Of a stretch of DNA of 64,000 nucleotides, positions 60,880 through 64,000 are shown piece by piece (the first letter of the stretch is position 1; each line of letters starts with the position of its first letter). A program made the position numbers and the translations under genes. The stretch is from Cristatella mucedo (Eukaryota > Bryozoa > Phylactolaemata > Cristatellidae). A model generated the notes under the pieces. That model was not told the DNA's origin. It did not search any database and saw nothing but the letters and a program-made list of their open reading frames with translations. The stretch lies in the NCBI GenBank assembly GCA_009760855.2, contig WPIO01000021.1, positions 5,457,001 through 5,521,000 of the forward strand. The letters run 5' to 3'.

Positions 60880-61575
60880 ATAATAATAATAATATAATAA
60901 TAATAATGCACTTGATAAAGCGCCCTCAGGGAACTTAATCTCTCTCTAGGCGCTTTACATTTGCTGCAAAAGGAAATGCAATTGAATGGTGAGTAAAATC
61001 ATGCTTGATAAGCAAACAAAATGAATAACATGGTTAAGGGTGACATGCACAGGGTCAGCATGCAAATGTGGTTAGTGGACAGCATGCACAGTGTCAGCAC
61101 GCATAAGCACATGAAGGACAAATCACAGGGACCCACTAAGTGCTGTCCTCAATAGGTGTGTTAATAAATTCTTTTTAAATGTGGTCAGGTCAGGGGATGT
61201 TCTGACGCAGGTCGGGAGGGAGTTCCAGGCTTTCGGAGCATACGAACTAAATGCACGGACTCCAAAGGATTTAAGGTTTGTACGAGGTATTTCTAGACTG
61301 TTGATTCCGAAAAGCGGTGGTTCGATGCTTGGCCTGATGGGGGAGTATATCTGAGAGATAGGCTGGAGCTAAAGAATGAAGAGACCTAAAAGTGAGCAAC
61401 AAAACCTTGAAGTCAATCCGTTGCTTGACTGGTGGCCAGTGCAGGTCGGCGAGAAGTGGAGTAATGTGGCAACTGCGACGCTCACGACAGACAAGTCTAG
61501 CTGCGGAGTTTTGCACCAGCTGCAATCGCCTGATCGCACATTTCAGTAGGCCAGCGAGTAGTGAGTTGCAAATGA
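60880..61575 (-). mobile_element. CR1/L2-like LINE 3' end, recent
   Basis: ATAATAATAATGCAC and the reversed tail. On the minus strand: LLADLHWPPVKQRIDFKVLL, LTFRSLHSLAPAYLSDILPH and QNSAARLVCRERRSCHITPL. Nearly identical to the C-terminal part of the LINE at 54060-54690. 5'-truncated at about 61575. Confidence 0.92.
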
Positions 61576-62094
61576 ATAGACACCGTGAGAACTTTTTACG
61601 AGTGTGCAAGTAAAATTTGTAGGGGGCTCTGAATTAATCTCGCGGCGGAATTTTGTGAGTCATTAGTTGGACGTAATGGCATCCAGGAGCTCCAAAAGCC
61701 ATCTCCGTCATTGCAGTGCAGGCACGTCGCTAGCAAACTGTTGCAATTGTTTGGTTTAGTCAAACGAATTCCACCCTGGTAGGATCAATCGTTTAATTTA
61801 GCCATACGAATTCAACCCTGATCATATACGCAGAAGGCATCTTTCCTTCTCAAAATGGTAAGCAAAAACTGCCAAACTGTACCAATGACTATAATAATTT
61901 AAGATGCTTAAATTATAAAAAAAATGGATGATGAAAAGCTGGCCAAAATGTGCCTTCAGCCATGAAAGCCGTCACGCGATACCGGTGTATCTCAATTAAA
62001 GTGGCTAGAAAGGATTGAATTATTTGAGGTCGCTATATCAAATGTACTATTGTTATTATTACCACGTGATATCTTGCTTGTCATCAAATATTAG

Positions 62095-62195
62095 TTATTG
62101 CTTAGCTTGCAGCGAGTTGTAAAGCGCCTGGATAGAGCTTGAATTCTCCCAGAGTGCTATTGCAAACGCCTTTATTATCATTATTATTTTCATTA
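62095..62195 (+). repeat. Isolated LINE 3' tail
   Basis: TTGCAGCGAGTTGTAAAGCG, CCTGGATAGAGCTTGAATTC and a (TTA)n-rich end. LINE-type leader, no coding part. Confidence 0.65.
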
Positions 62196-62600
62196 TTACG
62201 AGGCCGCTACGAGCTCTTTACTATCAAAATGCAATACTGCTTAGACAGATCGGCACTGCGTGCAAAATCAACGATTGGCACGAGCAAGCAGGCGCGAACA
62301 TTGAAACAGCTGAGCTTTTGTTTTCAAGGGACTCGAGTAATTAGCCTTTCAACGCAAAAGGCTGCACTATGTCAAGTCGTTTTCTCGAATACACGAAGCC
62401 TAGTCAATCGAATGGCAATTTTACGTGCCCAACCTCCGGAAGTGAGGCCATGACCTTCGTTGCGAAGGTCATACCCATTGTTTGGCTAATGAGCTTAGCA
62501 ACGGCCGGTCTGCCTAGCTACCGGCTAGTGGTGGGCCATAAGTGCAGCCGCTGCAGGCGATACTCGTCCAGGAGCCTGGGATTCTTCTTAAAATTTCGCT

Positions 62601-63073
62601 ATGACGACCATAGCACTAGGGGGAGGACCAGACCTTCATCAGAGGAGAGAGTTCGCCGGTCTGCGACCAGGGACGCACGTGCCCGGGTATGTTAACCTGC
62701 TTCAGACTATGCGGGAAAACCTTTCACTGGGATCTCTTGGGAATATTAGTTCAGCAGTCTGTTACGTGGTCCAAAAAGCGAGCGCAGGCTTTGCAGATTT
62801 GTATTTTCATATGCTTGGCGCTGAATCAGCAGCTTGCCGCCGCTTGCATGCTTTGGCTGTCGCCTTTTAGATATAGGGGATATTGCCCTCAAATTAAATA
62901 TCGAATCGGCAAGACCTATGGAACGGACACGAGTGAGCTTTCGGCTAAGTTTGATCACGTTCAGCCTTGCCCGCCAACTGGACCGTCGAACGCCAAACCA
63001 ATTCTCTTGAATGAACTGCCAGATTCATCTGGAGACAATAAATATACGAAAGAAATGGTGCCAGGATACACGG
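62601..63073 (+). CDS. CIMIP2/FAM166-type ciliary protein, first two exons (partial)
   Basis: Likely a microtubule inner protein of motile cilia and sperm axonemes (CIMIP2, formerly FAM166, family). Exon 1 is 62601-62686 and exon 2 is 62871-63073. The 184-bp intron has donor GTATGT and acceptor CGCCTTTTAG. Joined, residues 23-46 contain PGTHVPGYRGYCPQ, then IKYRIGKTYG, the family's PGYxGYxPQ...YxxGxTYG repeat. A second repeat starts at MVPGYTG (residues 91-97) and is cut by donor GTGAGT at 63074, so more exons must follow. I chose acceptor 62869-62870 over the AG at 62875-62876 because it has the better pyrimidine tract and completes PGYRGY. The start ATG is the first one, close to the usual short N-terminus of the family. 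A longer ORF starting at 62689 begins in the intron and should be ignored. No later exon was found before the window ends. Confidence 0.8.
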
Positions 63074-63499
63074 GTGAGTATTAGATCTGTAAAAATTTGC
63101 CTTCGTGCAAATTCAAGTTTGGAGCTTTGTTTCCCCAAAGTTATGCGTTGATCCCATACACTGTCCATAGCATAATCGGTCATCTGCTGGAGTGTCGAAT
63201 CCGAGGACTAGTCCGAAAAGTTCGATATCGGTACAGATTTCACCCCCGAGCTAGTCTTGAGAATATAAAATGAAAGAAGATGGGAAGTGCTTAGAGCAAA
63301 TAGGAATTTATTCTTAAAAAATTCCCGATTTCCCGAAGCGCCAAATATATCTTGGATACACTGATTAAGGATTTACAAACATTTTCTTACAAATATTTTG
63401 TTCAGACTCATACAATTATTCTTAGTCACCAGAAAATTGCATGCGATAGTAATCAGTAGATGGCTGCATTAAATCCTTCAACGAATAGTTTTCGTAGAT
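63074..63499 (+). other. Start of a further CIMIP2-type intron
   Basis: Follows donor GTGAGT. Nothing recognised. Confidence 0.6.
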
Positions 63500-63625
63500 C
63501 GTCCAATCCATGGGTAAGGCCTTTGATGACAGATGTCGTGGGTTCAAGCCATGTGGAATAAGTGAAGCGCTTGGATAGAGATTAAGTTCTGTTTAGGCGA
63601 TATACAAATGAATTACATATGTAGA
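63500..63625 (+). mobile_element. SINE family A, diverged
   Basis: TCCATGGGTAAGGCCTTTGA (A-box remnant), GTCGTGGGTTCAAGCCATGT (B box), AGTGAAGCGCTTGGATAGAG and ATATACAAATGAATTACATA. Inside the likely CIMIP2-type intron. Confidence 0.7.
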
Positions 63626-63731
63626 CGTTTTAACCTGCTCGGACGTTAAAGGGATTTGCAAAAGTCACATCCACTTTCGTTTTCTCTTTCTACTGTGCAT
63701 ACACACACGTCCTCACGCTGATATACTGCAT

Positions 63732-63732
<1 letters not shown>

Positions 63733-63766
<34 letters not shown>

Positions 63767-63855
63767 ATATTTATATACTGTATAACATATATATATATAT
63801 ATATATTATATTTATGTGTGTGTGTGTGTGTGTGTGCGTGCGTGCGTGTGTTCGT
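63733..63855. repeat. Compound microsatellite (CA)n-(TA)n-(TG)n
   Basis: CA run 63733-63763, TA run 63787-63808, then TG run 63817-63850. The CA and TG blocks are mutually complementary and could fold into a hairpin. Confidence 0.93.
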
Positions 63856-64000
63856 GCGTGTGCATACATAATATACTGTGTAACACAGGGCATACGCCTT
63901 ATAAGCCATGTGTGTTTTTGTGCATCGCCAACCGACGCCTGTCTGTCGTTCTCCGTAACGGTGAGCGGAGCTTACGTATTTCTCATTTATGGTGTTCGAC

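Noticed and set aside
62689-63084. 131-residue ORF starting at 62689
   Set aside because: Its second half is the true CIMIP2-type exon, but the start and first third are intron sequence.

Overview
The window is nuclear DNA of an animal. It has spliced protein genes with GT-AG introns and vertebrate-type orthologues, two tRNA-derived SINE families, CR1/L2-like and restriction-endonuclease (REL) LINEs, a Copia fragment, hAT transposons, a satellite and many microsatellites. I cannot name the species. The mix of repeats and modest intron sizes suggests an invertebrate bilaterian such as a lophotrochozoan, but this is inference. All gene models below were built by reading splice sites and reading frame by hand.

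Genes. (1) 4474-5031, minus: a two-exon gene for a small THAP-domain zinc-finger protein. (2) 5534-29647, plus: a complete 11-exon syntaxin-18 gene (STX18; ER Qa-SNARE, 341 residues, every splice phase closes). These two genes are divergent, with about 0.5 kb between their start codons. (3) 62601-63073, plus: the first two coding exons of a CIMIP2/FAM166-type ciliary microtubule inner protein; the rest lies beyond the window or was not found. (4) 33622-37468, minus: a GC-rich stretch with a 646-codon ORF and three candidate upstream exons. This may be an undescribed gene, but it matches no family I know and is less certain.

Layout. 1-4473: old unassigned sequence with one LINE tail. 4474-29717: the THAP/STX18 pair. 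STX18 introns hold a 33-bp minisatellite, LINE and SINE copies, a broken Copia element, a 210-bp (TG)n tract, a SPIN-like hAT MITE, a 2.3-kb hAT with target-site duplications and a 20-bp minisatellite. 29.7-32 kb: intergenic sequence with SINE and LINE copies. 32-40 kb: GC- and CpG-rich block with the candidate gene. 40-48 kb: nested and decayed LINEs, one with a REL endonuclease motif. 48.4-51.5 kb: a satellite of about 170 bp in two opposed arrays, split by a 727-bp CpG-rich insert between 129-bp direct repeats. 52-58 kb: two copies of one LINE head to tail. 58-62 kb: more satellite, SINEs and a LINE copy. 62.6-63.1 kb: the CIMIP2-type exons. The end is simple repeats.

Main theme. One LINE family and one SINE family end in the same hairpin plus an ATT-rich tail, and many isolated tails of this type are scattered through the window. 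This is what is expected if the LINE reverse transcriptase mobilises the SINE.
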